Below the pieces are notes generated by a model. The model made no database searches and was not told the origin of the DNA. It worked only from the letters and a program-made list of their open reading frames with translations. Shown here piece by piece: positions 1 to 8,930 of a DNA stretch of 64,000 nucleotides. The number at the start of each line of letters is the position of its first letter. Positions within the stretch are counted from its first letter, which is position 1. Origin of the DNA: Peptoniphilaceae bacterium (GTDB lineage: Bacteria; Bacillota; Clostridia; Tissierellales; Peptoniphilaceae); assembly GCA_902363535.1 (NCBI GenBank), contig CABJAE010000007.1:1-64000 (forward strand), in the 5' to 3' direction. A program made the position numbers and the translations under genes.

Positions 1-123
1 ATTGACCAATCGGATAGCTACATTGAAGCGAAAATAGAAGAGATCAATCGTCGCCCGCGTAAATGTTTAAACTGGAAAACGCCTTATGAGGTTTACCATT
101 CAGTAGAGTTGCACTTGACTTGA
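1..123 (+). CDS. IS30-family transposase, C-terminal end (cut by window edge)
   Basis: Forty residues are readable from the first base to a TGA at 121-123. They contain INRRPRKCLNWKTPYEVYH, the hallmark C-terminus of IS30-family DDE transposases, where the phrase R-P-R-K-x-L-x-W-x-T-P-x-E follows the last catalytic Glu. The rest of the gene lies left of the window, so integrity cannot be judged. The right end of the element should lie within the next few tens of bases, before the fprA terminator. I could not identify the terminal inverted repeat without the other end. Confidence 0.85.
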   Translation: MDQSDSYIEAKIEEINRRPRKCLNWKTPYEVYHSVELHLT

Positions 124-137
124 CAATTCAAGACAAA

Positions 138-173
138 AATATCCATTGAGGAGCTTACTCCCCAATGGATATT
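138..173. other. Strong stem-loop downstream of the IS30 transposase
   Basis: The arms AATATCCATTG (138-148) and CAATGGATATT (163-173) are perfectly complementary. An inner GGAG/CTCC pair extends the stem around a short loop. No T-run follows. It may be part of the IS30 end or a barrier against transcription leaving the element. Confidence 0.5.
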
Positions 174-182
174 ATAGAGCCT

Positions 183-209
183 AAAAAAAGCGCCGGTTTC
201 CCGACGCTT
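183..209 (-). terminator. Rho-independent terminator of fprA
   Basis: Read on the minus strand, the stem AAGCGTCGG/CCGGCGCTT has nine pairs, one of them T-G, and a GAAA loop. A run of seven T follows. It lies a few bases after the fprA stop codon. Confidence 0.9.
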
Positions 210-215
210 CGCTTA

Positions 216-1424
216 TTATTTGCTTGCCTTTAAGGCTTCGGCCATTTCCTTGGCCAATTGTGCACATTTGTCTAAATCTTCTTGTTTCGGAGCGCCCATG
301 ACGTCCACGGTGGTGGGGAGCACTTCCCATTTGCTTTCTTCTGCGAAGGCGGCAAAAGCTTTTTCCGCGCCGCCGCCCCAGGTATAGTTGGTGAAGGTGC
401 CTAAGATGTGGTTTTTCATCTTTTGTTTCTTCAGCACTTCGACTAAATTGGCCATGGGCGGGAACAGATCCACATTGTAGGTGGGGCAGCCCAAGATAAT
501 GCCCTTGTAGTTCCAGGTTTCGCTGATTAAATAGCTGATGTGGGTCTTGGATACGTCGCGAATGCGAATGTTGCGCACGCCTTCTTCCGTTAAGGAGCGG
601 GCAATGGCTTCGGCGACTTGTTCCGTGTTACCGTACATGGAGCCGTAGACGATGAGTACGCCGTCTTCGGTTTTTTGTTCGCTTAAATCGCTGTACAGGC
701 CTACAATGCGGCCGATGTTGTCGCGCCATACGGGACCGTGGTCCGGGCAGATCATCTTAATGTCCAATCCGCCTAATTTCTTCAGGGCGCGAATAACTTG
801 CACGCTGTACTTACCGACGATGTTGGTGTAGTAGCGAATGGTTTCTTCGCGGTATTTTTCCCAGTCCACTTGGTCGTCGAAAATGGCGCCGTCTAAGGTG
901 CCGAAGCCGCCGAAAGCGTCTTGGCTGAAGAGGATGCCGGTTTCTTCTTCGAAGCAGACCATGGATTCGGGCCAGTGTACCATGGGCGTGGTGTAGAAGG
1001 TGAGCTTCCTTTCGCCGATGTCGATGGTTTCGCCGTCTGCCACGAGAATGGCGCGGTCTTCGCCGATGGAATAGAAGTTTTCCATCATGGTGACGGCTTT
1101 TTTATTGGTAATGACCTTGCATTCCGGGTAGCGTTCCAACACGCTCTTTAAGGACGAGGTGTGGTCCGGTTCCATGTGATTGACCACGACGTAGTCGAGT
1201 TTTCTGCCGTCGAGAGCGTCGTCTAATTTTACGAAAAACTCCGACACGGAGTCGATGCGGACGCAGTCCAAAAGACAGGTCTTGCTGCCGCCGTCGAAGA
1301 GGTAGGAGTTGTAGCTGATGCCGTCGGGCAGGGGCCACATGCCTTCGAATAAATGGGTGTAGCGGTCGTTTACACCGATGTAGTGTACGTGTTCATTGAT
1401 TTTAACAAAACGCGTTGCTGCCAT
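216..1424 (-). CDS. fprA: FprA-type flavodiiron protein (O2/NO reductase)
   Basis: This 402-residue protein has a metallo-beta-lactamase-like diiron domain (about 1-250) and a C-terminal flavodoxin domain with the FMN loop YGSMYGNT at 260-267. All six expected iron ligands are visible: H83, E85 and D87 in HMEPDH, then H150, D169 and H229. Family members reduce dioxygen to water or nitric oxide to nitrous oxide in the cytoplasm of anaerobes, taking electrons from rubredoxin or NADH-linked partners. No rubredoxin gene is adjacent. It appears to be transcribed alone and ends at its own terminator. The ATG is preceded by an AAAGG site (TTAAAAGAAAGGTGATACA). The role is detoxification of oxygen or NO; which substrate is preferred cannot be read from the sequence. 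Confidence 0.93.
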   Translation of the reverse strand: MAATRFVKINEHVHYIGVNDRYTHLFEGMWPLPDGISYNSYLFDGGSKTCLLDCVRIDSVSEFFVKLDDALDGRKLDYVVVNHMEPDHTSSLKSVLERYPECKVITNKKAVTMMENFYSIGEDRAILVADGETIDIGERKLTFYTTPMVHWPESMVCFEEETGILFSQDAFGGFGTLDGAIFDDQVDWEKYREETIRYYTNIVGKYSVQVIRALKKLGGLDIKMICPDHGPVWRDNIGRIVGLYSDLSEQKTEDGVLIVYGSMYGNTEQVAEAIARSLTEEGVRNIRIRDVSKTHISYLISETWNYKGIILGCPTYNVDLFPPMANLVEVLKKQKMKNHILGTFTNYTWGGGAEKAFAAFAEESKWEVLPTTVDVMGAPKQEDLDKCAQLAKEMAEALKASK

Positions 1425-1505
1425 TGTATCACCTTTCTTTTAAAAATTTATTTCATATACCACAATAGATTTTACCCTGTTGCCCGCTATTTTTCAATGG
1501 ATTCT

Positions 1506-2261
1506 CTAAAGATCCAATTCTAAATAGACCGGGCAGTGGTCGCTGCCGAAAATGTCGTCGCGAATGTCCGCCTCCACGATGGAATCGGCCAAACGGTCGC
1601 TCACCACAAAGTAGTCGATGCGCCAACCGGCGTTCCTTTCCCGGGCCTTGGTGATGTAGCTCCACCAGCTGTAGCGATCCGCCGCATCCGGGTAGAGGTG
1701 GCGGAAGGTGTCCGTGTATCCGGCGTCCAAGAGATTTTGAAATTGGCTGCGCTCTTCGTCGGAAAAGCCCGCATTTTTACGATTGGCCGCGGGATTTTTC
1801 AAGTCGATTTCCTTGTGGGCCACGTTTAAATCCCCGCAGAGCACCACAGGCTTCACCTGATCCAACATGTTCAGGTACTTGCGAAAATCCTCTTCCCATT
1901 CCATGCGGTAATCCAAGCGGGCCAGGCCCCGTTGGGAATTGGGGGTGTAGCAGGTCACCAGGAAGAAATCCTCGTATTCGCAGGTAATGACTCGCCCTTC
2001 CTTGTCGTGTTCTTCCATGTCGATGCCGTAGGACACGTGGATCGGCTCTTCCTTCGTAAAGACCGCCGTGCCGCTGTAACCTTTTTTCTCCGCATAGTTC
2101 CAGTATTGATGGTAGCCTTCAAGCTCCAAATCCAACTGGCCGTCGGAAAGCTTGGTTTCCTGCAAACAGAAAATGTCCGCGTCCACGTCGTCGAAAAAAT
2201 CCATAAAGCCCTTCTTTATGGCGGCGCGAATGCCGTTCACATTCCATGAAATCAGTCGCAT
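1506..2261 (-). CDS. xth: Exodeoxyribonuclease III / AP endonuclease
   Basis: A 251-residue EEP-fold nuclease that cuts DNA at abasic sites during base excision repair and has 3'-exonuclease activity. Catalytic motifs are in place: WNVNG at 6-10, the metal ligand E35 in LQETK, GDLNV with D144 and N146, and SDH ending in H242. Length is typical for the family. Its start lies one base beyond the stop of ttcA, so the two genes are probably co-transcribed, and the ribosome site lies inside the end of ttcA. No terminator is evident after it. The pairing with a thiolation enzyme gives no functional hint. Confidence 0.95.
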   Translation of the reverse strand: MRLISWNVNGIRAAIKKGFMDFFDDVDADIFCLQETKLSDGQLDLELEGYHQYWNYAEKKGYSGTAVFTKEEPIHVSYGIDMEEHDKEGRVITCEYEDFFLVTCYTPNSQRGLARLDYRMEWEEDFRKYLNMLDQVKPVVLCGDLNVAHKEIDLKNPAANRKNAGFSDEERSQFQNLLDAGYTDTFRHLYPDAADRYSWWSYITKARERNAGWRIDYFVVSDRLADSIVEADIRDDIFGSDHCPVYLELDL

Positions 2262-2262
2262 A

Positions 2263-3081
2263 CTACTCTCTCCTTTCGTAATGTTCCAAAAAGCTGTGCT
2301 TCTTTCCCTCGCCGTCTTTATAACCTAAAATCGCCCCGAGCTCCACATTTTCAGCCGAGCGGTAAATGGACATGGCCACATTGGGATTTTCCTCTGCGAT
2401 GGTTTCGATGAGGTTTTTCACATAGGCCCGAGCGCCGAAATTTTCCTTGGCCGTTACCGTGCAGGCGCAGTCGATGGGGGTGAGGTCGTTACACTTCACC
2501 CACTGGCGAATGTCCGATTCCCGAATAAAAATCATGGGCCGAATCAGCTCCATTCCCTCGAAATTCGTGGAATGAAGCTTCGGCATCATGGTCTTGTAGC
2601 TGCCCCCGAAGAGCACATTCATCATCACCGTTTCGATCACATCGTCGAAGTGGTGGCCTAAAGCCAGCTTGTTGGCCCCCAAGGACTTCGCCTTGTCGTA
2701 AAGACTCCCCCGGCGCATGCGGGCGCACATGTAGCAGGGCTTTTCCCCGCCCATGTCCTCCGCCACTTCAAAGACATTGCTGTCGTAGATTTGAAGGGGG
2801 ATCCCCATGGCCGCCGCCGTGTCCTCCACCTGTTTGCGAATGGCGGGCAAATAACCGGGATCCATGGTTAAAAACAAGAGCTCAAACTGCTTCTTGCCGT
2901 GGCGCTTCAGTTCCTGTAAGAGCTTCGCCAGAAGCAAGGAATCCTTGCCGCCGCTAATGGCCACGGCGATGACGTCCCCGTCTTCGATTAAATCGTAGTC
3001 GTTGATGCCTTTAATAAAGCGGCGCCAGATGGTCTTTCGATATTTTTTTATAATGCTTCGTTCAATTTCTGCAACGGACAT
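2263..3081 (-). CDS. ttcA: TtcA-like tRNA 2-thiocytidine synthetase
   Basis: A PP-loop ATPase of 272 residues. It shows the adenylation loop SGGKDS (43-48), a CYMC pair (C116, C119) and C205/C207, the cysteines expected to hold an iron-sulfur cluster. TtcA proteins activate C32 of certain tRNAs for thiolation. I chose the ATG at 3081 because AGAGAGG sits nine bases upstream; the longer in-frame start at 3126 has no ribosome site. Sub-family assignment among the TtcA/TilS/CTU-type enzymes is by motif only. It heads a two-gene unit with xth. Confidence 0.82.
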   Translation of the reverse strand: MSVAEIERSIIKKYRKTIWRRFIKGINDYDLIEDGDVIAVAISGGKDSLLLAKLLQELKRHGKKQFELLFLTMDPGYLPAIRKQVEDTAAAMGIPLQIYDSNVFEVAEDMGGEKPCYMCARMRRGSLYDKAKSLGANKLALGHHFDDVIETVMMNVLFGGSYKTMMPKLHSTNFEGMELIRPMIFIRESDIRQWVKCNDLTPIDCACTVTAKENFGARAYVKNLIETIAEENPNVAMSIYRSAENVELGAILGYKDGEGKKHSFLEHYERRE

Positions 3082-3249
3082 AATCGCGTCCTCTCTATAT
3101 AAAAAATCCCGGCTCCCCGGGATCATACCATACCGCTTCTATGGTACTATAAAAGGCAGGCCGTTTCAATCGCCGCCTGCCTCGCTGAAATAATTTTTAC
3201 ATGGCCCTTGCATTTTCCGCCCGTATGGCCTAAAATAATAGAAGTATTC

Positions 3250-3325
3250 GCTAACGTGGCTCAGATGGTAGAGCAGCTGATTCGTAATCAGCAGGTCAGG
3301 GGTTCAAATCCCCTCGTTAGCTCCA
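3250..3325 (+). tRNA. tRNA-Thr (anticodon CGT)
   Basis: A full cloverleaf can be drawn. The acceptor stem is GCTAACG/CGTTAGC, the D-stem GCTC/GAGC, and the anticodon stem GCTGA/TCAGC with loop TTCGTAA. The T-arm is AGGGG-TTCAAAT-CCCCT. The discriminator T and an encoded CCA (3323-3325) follow. Anticodon CGT reads ACG threonine codons. Confidence 0.95.
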
Positions 3326-3328
3326 AAT

Positions 3329-3351
3329 GACGCCTACGGGCGTCTTTTTTT
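3329..3351 (+). terminator. Terminator of tRNA-Thr
   Basis: GACGCC (3329-3334) and GGCGTC (3339-3344) form a six-pair stem around TACG, followed by seven T. It starts four bases after the encoded CCA. Confidence 0.9.
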
Positions 3352-3372
3352 ATGGCCTTTTTTCGCAGGCGA

Positions 3373-4035
3373 TTACAAATCCCGCTTCTTGAACTTTTTC
3401 AACGCCACGGAATAAGAAAGCATGGTCATGAAAGCCAAGAACACGATGCCGAGTAGCACGATTAAAAGTACATGGCTGCTCGCCCACAGGTACAGGGCCT
3501 TGACTTCCTTGGGAAAGGCCGAGGTGGCAAAGCCGGATATGCCGACGACAATTAATGTCGCGGCGATGAGGGCAGCCCCGGCCACTGCCTTGGCTTTTTT
3601 GTGACCCACGGCAAAGAAAATCGGCACATTGATGTCCATAAAAAGGATGTACATGACGAGATAACCCCCGCCGACGGCCAAGCTTTCGCCGATAATAAGC
3701 GCGCCGCTTTTCGCCAGATTCACGCCGTTCATAATGACGAGGGCGACAAGCGTCGTGACGAGAAATACCACGAAAGAATAAAGGTAGCGCCCCCGCACCG
3801 TGTCCTCATCTTCCATGCCGATCATGCGGTAGAGCCGTTCCGTCCCGGAATCTTCTCCCGTGACGAAGGGATAGGTCATGATCATCAAAGACATGGTCAT
3901 GGCGAAGACCATGGGGAAAAAAGAAAGATCCGTAAAATAAGTAAAGCCCACGGAAAACAGGATGAAAAAAGCGATGGGTTTCCAAGTGATATAAGGGCGA
4001 ATGCCCAAAAAATCCATTTTGCAGGTTTTAAACAT
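3373..4035 (-). CDS. ABC-2 type permease of a GntR-linked ABC transporter
   Basis: A hydrophobic protein of about 220 residues with six predicted membrane stretches and a single-domain ABC-2 permease layout. It overlaps the end of the ATPase gene upstream by eight bases, so the two are translationally coupled. Of the clustered ATGs the one at 4035 is preferred, since GAGGTG lies six bases upstream. The arrangement GntR(YtrA)-ATPase-permease is typical of ytrAB-like operons induced by cell-wall-active compounds. Substrate is not deducible. It is the last gene of the unit. Confidence 0.75.
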   Translation of the reverse strand: MFKTCKMDFLGIRPYITWKPIAFFILFSVGFTYFTDLSFFPMVFAMTMSLMIMTYPFVTGEDSGTERLYRMIGMEDEDTVRGRYLYSFVVFLVTTLVALVIMNGVNLAKSGALIIGESLAVGGGYLVMYILFMDINVPIFFAVGHKKAKAVAGAALIAATLIVVGISGFATSAFPKEVKALYLWASSHVLLIVLLGIVFLAFMTMLSYSVALKKFKKRDL

Positions 4036-4882
4036 CGTCATCACCTCGATGGTAGAACGTCATAATCCGGTCGATGGAAGGCTTCTCCACCACGGTGTTT
4101 TCGCCGAAAGCGTCGGCCATATTTGCCTCAACCAACACTTCCACGTGGGTGGAGGTTTTTTTCTTGCCCAAAATCACCTTCGGATCCGCGGCTTTGAAAT
4201 CCGCCTCACGACACTTGACGATGCGGTAAGCCTCCAGAAAATCGTCTTTCGTGCCGTAAAAGGCCAGTTCGCCATCCATTATAAAGGCGATGTAATCGGC
4301 GATGGCTTCCAAATCCTCCGTAATGTGGGTGGAAAAGAGCACGGTGTTTTCCTCATCCTCCGCCATGTAGCGCTGAATAGTGTCGCGAAATTCGTCGCGA
4401 GAGCGGGGATCCAGCCCGCTGGTGGGCTCGTCCAAGACCAAGGTTTTGGCGCCGTGAGAAAGAGCGGCGGCGAGCATAAGCTTCGTCGTCATGCCACGGG
4501 AAAGGCTCTTCACATTTAATTTCGGATCGATTCCGTAATTTTCCACCCGCTTAAAAAATTCCGCAACCTTCCAACTTTTATAGCCCACAGACAAGACATT
4601 GTTTACATCTTCCACAGACCAATCTGGCGGAAAATAGGATTCGTCGAGGACGATGCCCACATCCTGCAGGTAGTCGTTGTCTTCCGGCGGCGCGCCGCGG
4701 TACAAGACCTCGCCCCCGTTTAAATGGTTGAGATTTAAAATCGCGCGAATCGTCGTCGTCTTGCCCGAACCGTTGGGACCGATAAAGCCCGTAATATATC
4801 CCTCTTTCACGGGAAAACTGATCCCATTTAGGGTAAAGGCGCTGTATTCTTTGCGAATCTCTTTTAATGCGATTCGATCCAT
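4028..4882 (-). CDS. ABC transporter ATP-binding protein (YtrB-like)
   Basis: A 284-residue ABC ATPase. Walker A is GPNGSGKTT near residue 34, the signature region is SLSRGMTTK, Walker B is LVLDEPTSGLD, and a switch His is in STH. A C-terminal extension of about 70 residues is typical of CcmA/YtrB-type subunits. Its start shares one base with the stop of the GntR gene, so the regulator, ATPase and permease form one operon. It should sit on the cytoplasmic face and power the permease encoded next. Export of peptide or lipid-like compounds is plausible; the substrate is unknown. Confidence 0.85.
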   Translation of the reverse strand: MDRIALKEIRKEYSAFTLNGISFPVKEGYITGFIGPNGSGKTTTIRAILNLNHLNGGEVLYRGAPPEDNDYLQDVGIVLDESYFPPDWSVEDVNNVLSVGYKSWKVAEFFKRVENYGIDPKLNVKSLSRGMTTKLMLAAALSHGAKTLVLDEPTSGLDPRSRDEFRDTIQRYMAEDEENTVLFSTHITEDLEAIADYIAFIMDGELAFYGTKDDFLEAYRIVKCREADFKAADPKVILGKKKTSTHVEVLVEANMADAFGENTVVEKPSIDRIMTFYHRGDDDV

Positions 4883-5256
4883 TATTCACCTCCGAATAAC
4901 ACATCCAGCATGGCCACGATATCTTTCTTGGCGATGCCGTGATCCTTGGCAATGGCCACGACCGCTTCCATGTGCCCTTCGATTTCCTTTTGCAGGATTT
5001 CCCGGGCCACATTTTCGTTTTTCTCGGCGACAAAAGATCCCTTCCCCTGCCGCGTCACGATAAATCCATCCGCCTCCAGCGCATCGTAGGCTTTTTTTAC
5101 CGTCATAATGCTGATGGAAAGGTCCTTGGCGAGGACGCGAATGGAAGGAAGCTGCTCGTCGTATGCCAACACGTCGTTTATAATTTGATCGCGAATTTGA
5201 TTCCGCAACTGTTCGTAAATGGGAACCGATGCGGAATTGTCAATGATGATGTCCAT
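4882..5256 (-). CDS. GntR-family regulator, YtrA subfamily
   Basis: A compact 124-residue protein with the GntR winged-helix motif in the first 75 residues (PIYEQLRNQIRDQI; LPSIRVLAKDLSISIMTVKKAYDALEADGFI) and a short C-terminal dimer helix, the YtrA layout. The ATG at 5256 is chosen over the one at 5268 because AGGG lies just ahead of it inside the longer reading. It heads the operon with an ABC ATPase and permease. The promoter just upstream carries a partial palindrome between -35 and -10, so it probably represses its own operon. Confidence 0.88.
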   Translation of the reverse strand: MDIIIDNSASVPIYEQLRNQIRDQIINDVLAYDEQLPSIRVLAKDLSISIMTVKKAYDALEADGFIVTRQGKGSFVAEKNENVAREILQKEIEGHMEAVVAIAKDHGIAKKDIVAMLDVLFGGE

Positions 5257-5277
5257 GGTATCCCTCATTTCTATAAC

Positions 5278-5306
5278 AGTGTATAACAGCGTTGAACACT
5301 TGTCAA
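5278..5306 (-). promoter_or_regulatory. Promoter and candidate GntR operator
   Basis: Minus strand: -35 TTGACA (5306-5301), a 17-base spacer, then -10 TACACT (5283-5278). Within it, 5279-5299 is an interrupted palindrome with arms GTGT..AAC and GTT..ACAC. A regulator bound there would block RNA polymerase. TATAACAG also occurs twice in direct orientation nearby. Confidence 0.75.
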
Positions 5307-5315
5307 TATAAAGAA

Positions 5316-5348
5316 GCCCTTTCTAATCTCGATGGGATTAGAAAGGGC
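5316..5348 (-). terminator. Terminator after the histidine kinase gene
   Basis: A perfect 13-pair stem joins 5316-5328 and 5336-5348 around a seven-base loop. On the minus strand a T-rich TTCTTTATATT follows. It separates the antimicrobial-peptide operon from the GntR operon promoter. Confidence 0.85.
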
Positions 5349-5366
5349 CTTCGTTCCGCCATTTCC

Positions 5367-6743
5367 TTACGCATTATTCTCAAGAGGCAGCATCAAAGTA
5401 ACCATCGCTCCCTGCCCCGATGAGCGATTCGTCAGTCGCAAGCTGCCATGATGCAATTCGGCGACGGTTTTCGCCGTGTAAAGCCCCAAGCCGTAATGGG
5501 TCGAGCTGTGACGACTCTTATCGCCGCGATAAAAGGGTTCCGAAGCTCGCTTTAAATCCTCGTCGGAAAATCCGGGGCCGTAATCGCCAACGGTCATTTC
5601 GAGAGTGTTTTCTCCTGTTGAAATAAGCAGTTCCACAGCCGATGCCTCGGGCGCATAGTGAATGGCATTCATGAGTAGATTCTGCACCCCTCGCTCCAAT
5701 TGTTTTAAATCCACCGACACATAGCTGTTTCCGACATCCAAGGATTCCTCGATGGGGCACCTATAAGTATTCGCTATTTCCCGAGCCAGGGCCGCTATTT
5801 TTTCCGCGACAACAGAAATATGCAATCTTTTTAAATCCAATTCCTCGGAAACACCGAACTGATTCACTTCCATAAGGGCGTGGGCATAGGTCGAAATCCG
5901 CGTAGAGTTTTTTGCAATGAAATCAACGTAGCTTCTTTGCTCATCGGATAATTTCGTCTCTTTCAACAATTCCGCGTTCCCATGGATAATGGCGACAGGC
6001 GTCTTTAGGTCGTGAGCCAGAGAGGAAATTTGGTTTTTCCTATTCGCCTCTTCCGTCCATTTTTCTCTTAGAGATCGACTCAATGCGATTTTCATCTTTT
6101 CAAAAGCATTTAATACGCCGTTAAATTCTTTGATCGTCGATGTCCCTATTTCAAAATCTAAATTCTGTTTCGCGATTTCTTCCGACGCTTCGATCATGGG
6201 CATCAACTGCTTCGTCAAACGTCTCGCCCAAATCAGGGTAATGGTCATGGCGCTTATAAAGCATAAACTTACCATGAGGGCGGAAAACAAATAATTTACG
6301 GGAGGGAAGTGGGCCTCCATCCAGGGATTGGAATAGCGAGGCTTCAGGGTGTAGTGGGCTACCACCACGCCCTCCCGGCGCTCGATCTCCATATAAGCGG
6401 AAGACGACGTGGACATTACCTGCCCCCGGAGAAAGGCCATTGCTTTTTTCCTCTCCACCGCCGACATATTGGACGCGAGCAAGCGCCCGTCGTCTGCGAG
6501 ATACACATAACCTACGTTCTCAGGAATCAAAGTGGGATCAAATGGCTCTGCCTGGGCGATTTTCGCCTTGTTTCGAAGGATGAACTGTTCCGTCGCATCA
6601 GCCGGTACGATTCCGTTCAATCGATACGCCATCGTAAAAAGAAAGAGTGCAAGGCCCGCGGATACCGCAAGCCCAAGGGCGACACTGAGTAAATATTTGA
6701 GAAAAACGAGTTGAAGGGATTGTCCTTTTCTGTTTAATTCCAT
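5367..6743 (-). CDS. Sensor histidine kinase of the peptide-transporter operon
   Basis: A 458-residue kinase. Membrane helices are at about 17-40 and 152-173, with an extracytoplasmic sensor of about 110 residues between them. A HAMP-like linker follows, then the phospho-acceptor H244 in SLAHDLKTPV and a HATPase domain with GDYGPGFSDEDL and GLGLYTAK. It overlaps the response-regulator gene by ten bases and is encoded after a LanFEG-type ABC transporter. In this arrangement (CprABC-CprR/CprK of Clostridioides, NisRK-like systems) the kinase senses lantibiotics or other cationic peptides. The sensor domain is larger than in intramembrane-sensing BceS kinases, so direct ligand sensing is likely. 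The ligand is unknown. Confidence 0.85.
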   Translation of the reverse strand: MELNRKGQSLQLVFLKYLLSVALGLAVSAGLALFLFTMAYRLNGIVPADATEQFILRNKAKIAQAEPFDPTLIPENVGYVYLADDGRLLASNMSAVERKKAMAFLRGQVMSTSSSAYMEIERREGVVVAHYTLKPRYSNPWMEAHFPPVNYLFSALMVSLCFISAMTITLIWARRLTKQLMPMIEASEEIAKQNLDFEIGTSTIKEFNGVLNAFEKMKIALSRSLREKWTEEANRKNQISSLAHDLKTPVAIIHGNAELLKETKLSDEQRSYVDFIAKNSTRISTYAHALMEVNQFGVSEELDLKRLHISVVAEKIAALAREIANTYRCPIEESLDVGNSYVSVDLKQLERGVQNLLMNAIHYAPEASAVELLISTGENTLEMTVGDYGPGFSDEDLKRASEPFYRGDKSRHSSTHYGLGLYTAKTVAELHHGSLRLTNRSSGQGAMVTLMLPLENNA

Positions 6744-7393
6744 TTATAGCCAATCCCCCACACAGTCGCAATGGGCTTTTCGCCGACCCGTTGAAACTTC
6801 GCCCGAATGTTTTTTACGTGCTCGGAAACCGCCGATGGTTCGCCTTCCCCCTCGTAGCCGAAAACCTGTTCATAAATCTGCTCTTTCGAGAAGACCTGCC
6901 CCTTTCTTTCAGCCAGAAGCACACAAATCCGGTACTCGGATTTCGTCAAAGGTACTTTTTCTTCTTCTACAAAAATGCTTTTTGAAGACAGATCAAAGCG
7001 AATCGATCCAAGGTTGAATCCGGCATGTTTTTCTCTCTGCTCTCTCCTTAAGTGCGCCTCCACCCGCGCGAGCAATTCCTGTACGCCGAAAGGCTTTGTT
7101 ATATAGTCGTCTCCGCCGCTTAAAAGGCCTTTTACGACATCCGCTTCCGTTGTCTTTGCCGTTAAAAAAAGGATGGGACAGTCCACGATGCGACGAATTT
7201 TTTTACAGAAAGTCATGCCGTCCATCCCAGGCATCATGACATCCAGCAAAATCAAATCGTATTTTCGCAAACTGTTTTCGTCTAATTCCAACGGATTTTG
7301 AACCGCATGAATGCAATGGCCATTCTTTTTTAGAATATTTTCGATTAACACGAGCATATCCTCTTCGTCGTCGACGACAAGTATCGTCGCCAC
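6734..7393 (-). CDS. OmpR-family response regulator
   Basis: A 219-residue regulator with a receiver domain (acidic D8-E10 region, phospho-acceptor D51 in LLDVMMPG, K100 in ITKPFG) and a C-terminal winged-helix DNA-binding domain (SKEQIYEQVFGYEGE; VWGIGYKW). The start is a GTG at 7393 with GGAGGTGA four bases upstream; a longer ATG reading at 7414 lacks such a site. It lies between the three transporter genes and the kinase. Its likely target is the pair of TCCTTA direct repeats, 11 bases apart, in front of the ATPase gene. Confidence 0.9.
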   Translation of the reverse strand: MATILVVDDEEDMLVLIENILKKNGHCIHAVQNPLELDENSLRKYDLILLDVMMPGMDGMTFCKKIRRIVDCPILFLTAKTTEADVVKGLLSGGDDYITKPFGVQELLARVEAHLRREQREKHAGFNLGSIRFDLSSKSIFVEEEKVPLTKSEYRICVLLAERKGQVFSKEQIYEQVFGYEGEGEPSAVSEHVKNIRAKFQRVGEKPIATVWGIGYKWN

Positions 7394-7452
7394 AAAATCA
7401 CCTCCGCTATGCATCTAGCGCTTTTTCTTCTTAATTGATTATTTATAGGATT

Positions 7453-8190
7453 TCAATCGCCCCATTGTCCTCCGTCCCACCGATTAAACCAAATGACGGA
7501 GCCGATAAAGATCACTGCCGTCATGGGAAGGGCCGAAAATCCCCACTTCGCCATCTCCGCCGTTAGAAGGGAATGGTTTTGGTGCGCACTGGCTAAAATA
7601 TAGGTCCCCGGCAAGCGTGCGGGCCAGGTGCAGGGGACGAAATACCAAAGCTTATCGCCTAATCCGGTGATAGCGAGAAGGGCGATGAGTGTTTCTACAA
7701 CACCAAGACCCATGGACGGGACCGAACCCAGTGCCAATGCCACCCACAAGTGAATCAAGTAGACGGCAACGGATGCGGCTAAAAGAAGCAACAGCGCCGC
7801 AAACCAAACAGCAAGTGTTTGGTGACCGAAAAGCCCTCCAAAGACGCCGACGGCTACGGACGCCGCCCAAATGAATCCAAGAAACATGGCCCCCGCTTTT
7901 CCCAAATAAGCCCTCGTCCTTGACGGCGCCGAAAGCAACAGTTGAAAATGTCCTGCGCCGCTTTCCATATCCGCCACTTTGGATATCAAAACACCGACTA
8001 CGATGGGCACTGCCGCGCCTAAAAGCGTGAAATAGATCTGAATCGTCTCATCGGGCATAAAATTTTTTATGCCGGTAAATTGACATGCCGCATAGAAGGC
8101 TAGGGCGTAGAGTACCGGTAAAATACCATGGATCCAAAGAGTCCACGTGTGTTTAATTTTATAAAGCTCTGCTTTTAAAACTCTACCCAT
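7453..8190 (-). CDS. Lantibiotic-protection-type ABC permease (LanG/CprC-like)
   Basis: A 245-residue protein with six membrane segments, beginning MGRVLKAELYKIKHTW, the pattern of BcrB/MutG-type ABC-2 permeases. The upstream permease ends TGA within ATGATG here. I chose the second ATG (8190) because AGGAGGT lies six bases away; 8193 is possible. It pairs with the preceding permease to form a heterodimeric channel that clears lantibiotics or bacitracin-like peptides from the membrane. Third gene of the operon. Substrate unknown. Confidence 0.8.
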   Translation of the reverse strand: MGRVLKAELYKIKHTWTLWIHGILPVLYALAFYAACQFTGIKNFMPDETIQIYFTLLGAAVPIVVGVLISKVADMESGAGHFQLLLSAPSRTRAYLGKAGAMFLGFIWAASVAVGVFGGLFGHQTLAVWFAALLLLLAASVAVYLIHLWVALALGSVPSMGLGVVETLIALLAITGLGDKLWYFVPCTWPARLPGTYILASAHQNHSLLTAEMAKWGFSALPMTAVIFIGSVIWFNRWDGGQWGD

Positions 8191-8930
8191 CATTTTACCT
8201 CCTGGGTCGCAAACCATCGAGCCGTTATCCCGGACAATAAGATAAAAATCCCAAGAGATAGCGCGCAGGGAATGATGATCGACGTGTTTTCGATCATGGG
8301 TTCGGCAACTTCCGCCACAAGACCGTTGGGCAGGAGGTGCAGAATCGGTACCATTAAACGCGCACCCCACGCGTAGGGACAAAGGAGCCACATGGACGTA
8401 TCAGCGAACATAACCCCCAATGCCGCGCCCAACAAGATGTTGATGGACACGGCGGCCGATAAGCCGAACTTCTTCGCCAGAAATAGACACAAAGGCACTT
8501 GCCACAGGTTTACAAAAAATAATACACCACTGGCAAAAAGTAGGATGTCCCACCCCAGATTCGGCGTCAGTTGACTACCCAGAAAAGATTGTAGGATTCC
8601 GACACCCGTCATGTGGATGGCAGAGGCGAATAAAAGATACACTGAAGCCACAAGTACTTTTGCAAGCCACACTTTTTTTAGATCGATGTGAAGAGAAAAA
8701 ATGGCGCAGTAATCCAATTTTCGATCATCTCTCCGATGCACCATGGCCGGTACCAAAGCGAAGGTCGCCGGCAATAGAATCACATACCACCAGTTGTAGG
8801 CATTGACAGAAAAGTAGGGCGGCATAAGTACGAAAGCCATGGCGAGGGGCATTAGGGACATGATAACAACGAATGTTTTTAAAAAGGTATGCTTCTGCTT
8901 TAAATGCTCAGCGAGAATATATTTTTTCAT
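8190..8930 (-). CDS. Lantibiotic-protection-type ABC permease (LanE/CprB-like)
   Basis: A 246-residue permease with about six membrane helices and a short cytosolic N-terminus, MKKYILAEHLKQKHTF, as in MutE/EpiE proteins. It overlaps the ATPase gene by four bases and runs into the next permease by overlapping stop and start. Two divergent small permeases plus one ATPase is the LanFEG architecture. It should work in the cytoplasmic membrane. Assignment rests on gene order, length and topology. Confidence 0.8.
   Translation of the reverse strand: MKKYILAEHLKQKHTFLKTFVVIMSLMPLAMAFVLMPPYFSVNAYNWWYVILLPATFALVPAMVHRRDDRKLDYCAIFSLHIDLKKVWLAKVLVASVYLLFASAIHMTGVGILQSFLGSQLTPNLGWDILLFASGVLFFVNLWQVPLCLFLAKKFGLSAAVSINILLGAALGVMFADTSMWLLCPYAWGARLMVPILHLLPNGLVAEVAEPMIENTSIIIPCALSLGIFILLSGITARWFATQEVK

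Noticed and set aside
921..1151. Open frame opposite fprA
   Set aside because: It is a mirror of the coding strand of a conserved gene, has no ribosome site, and its sequence resembles no protein.
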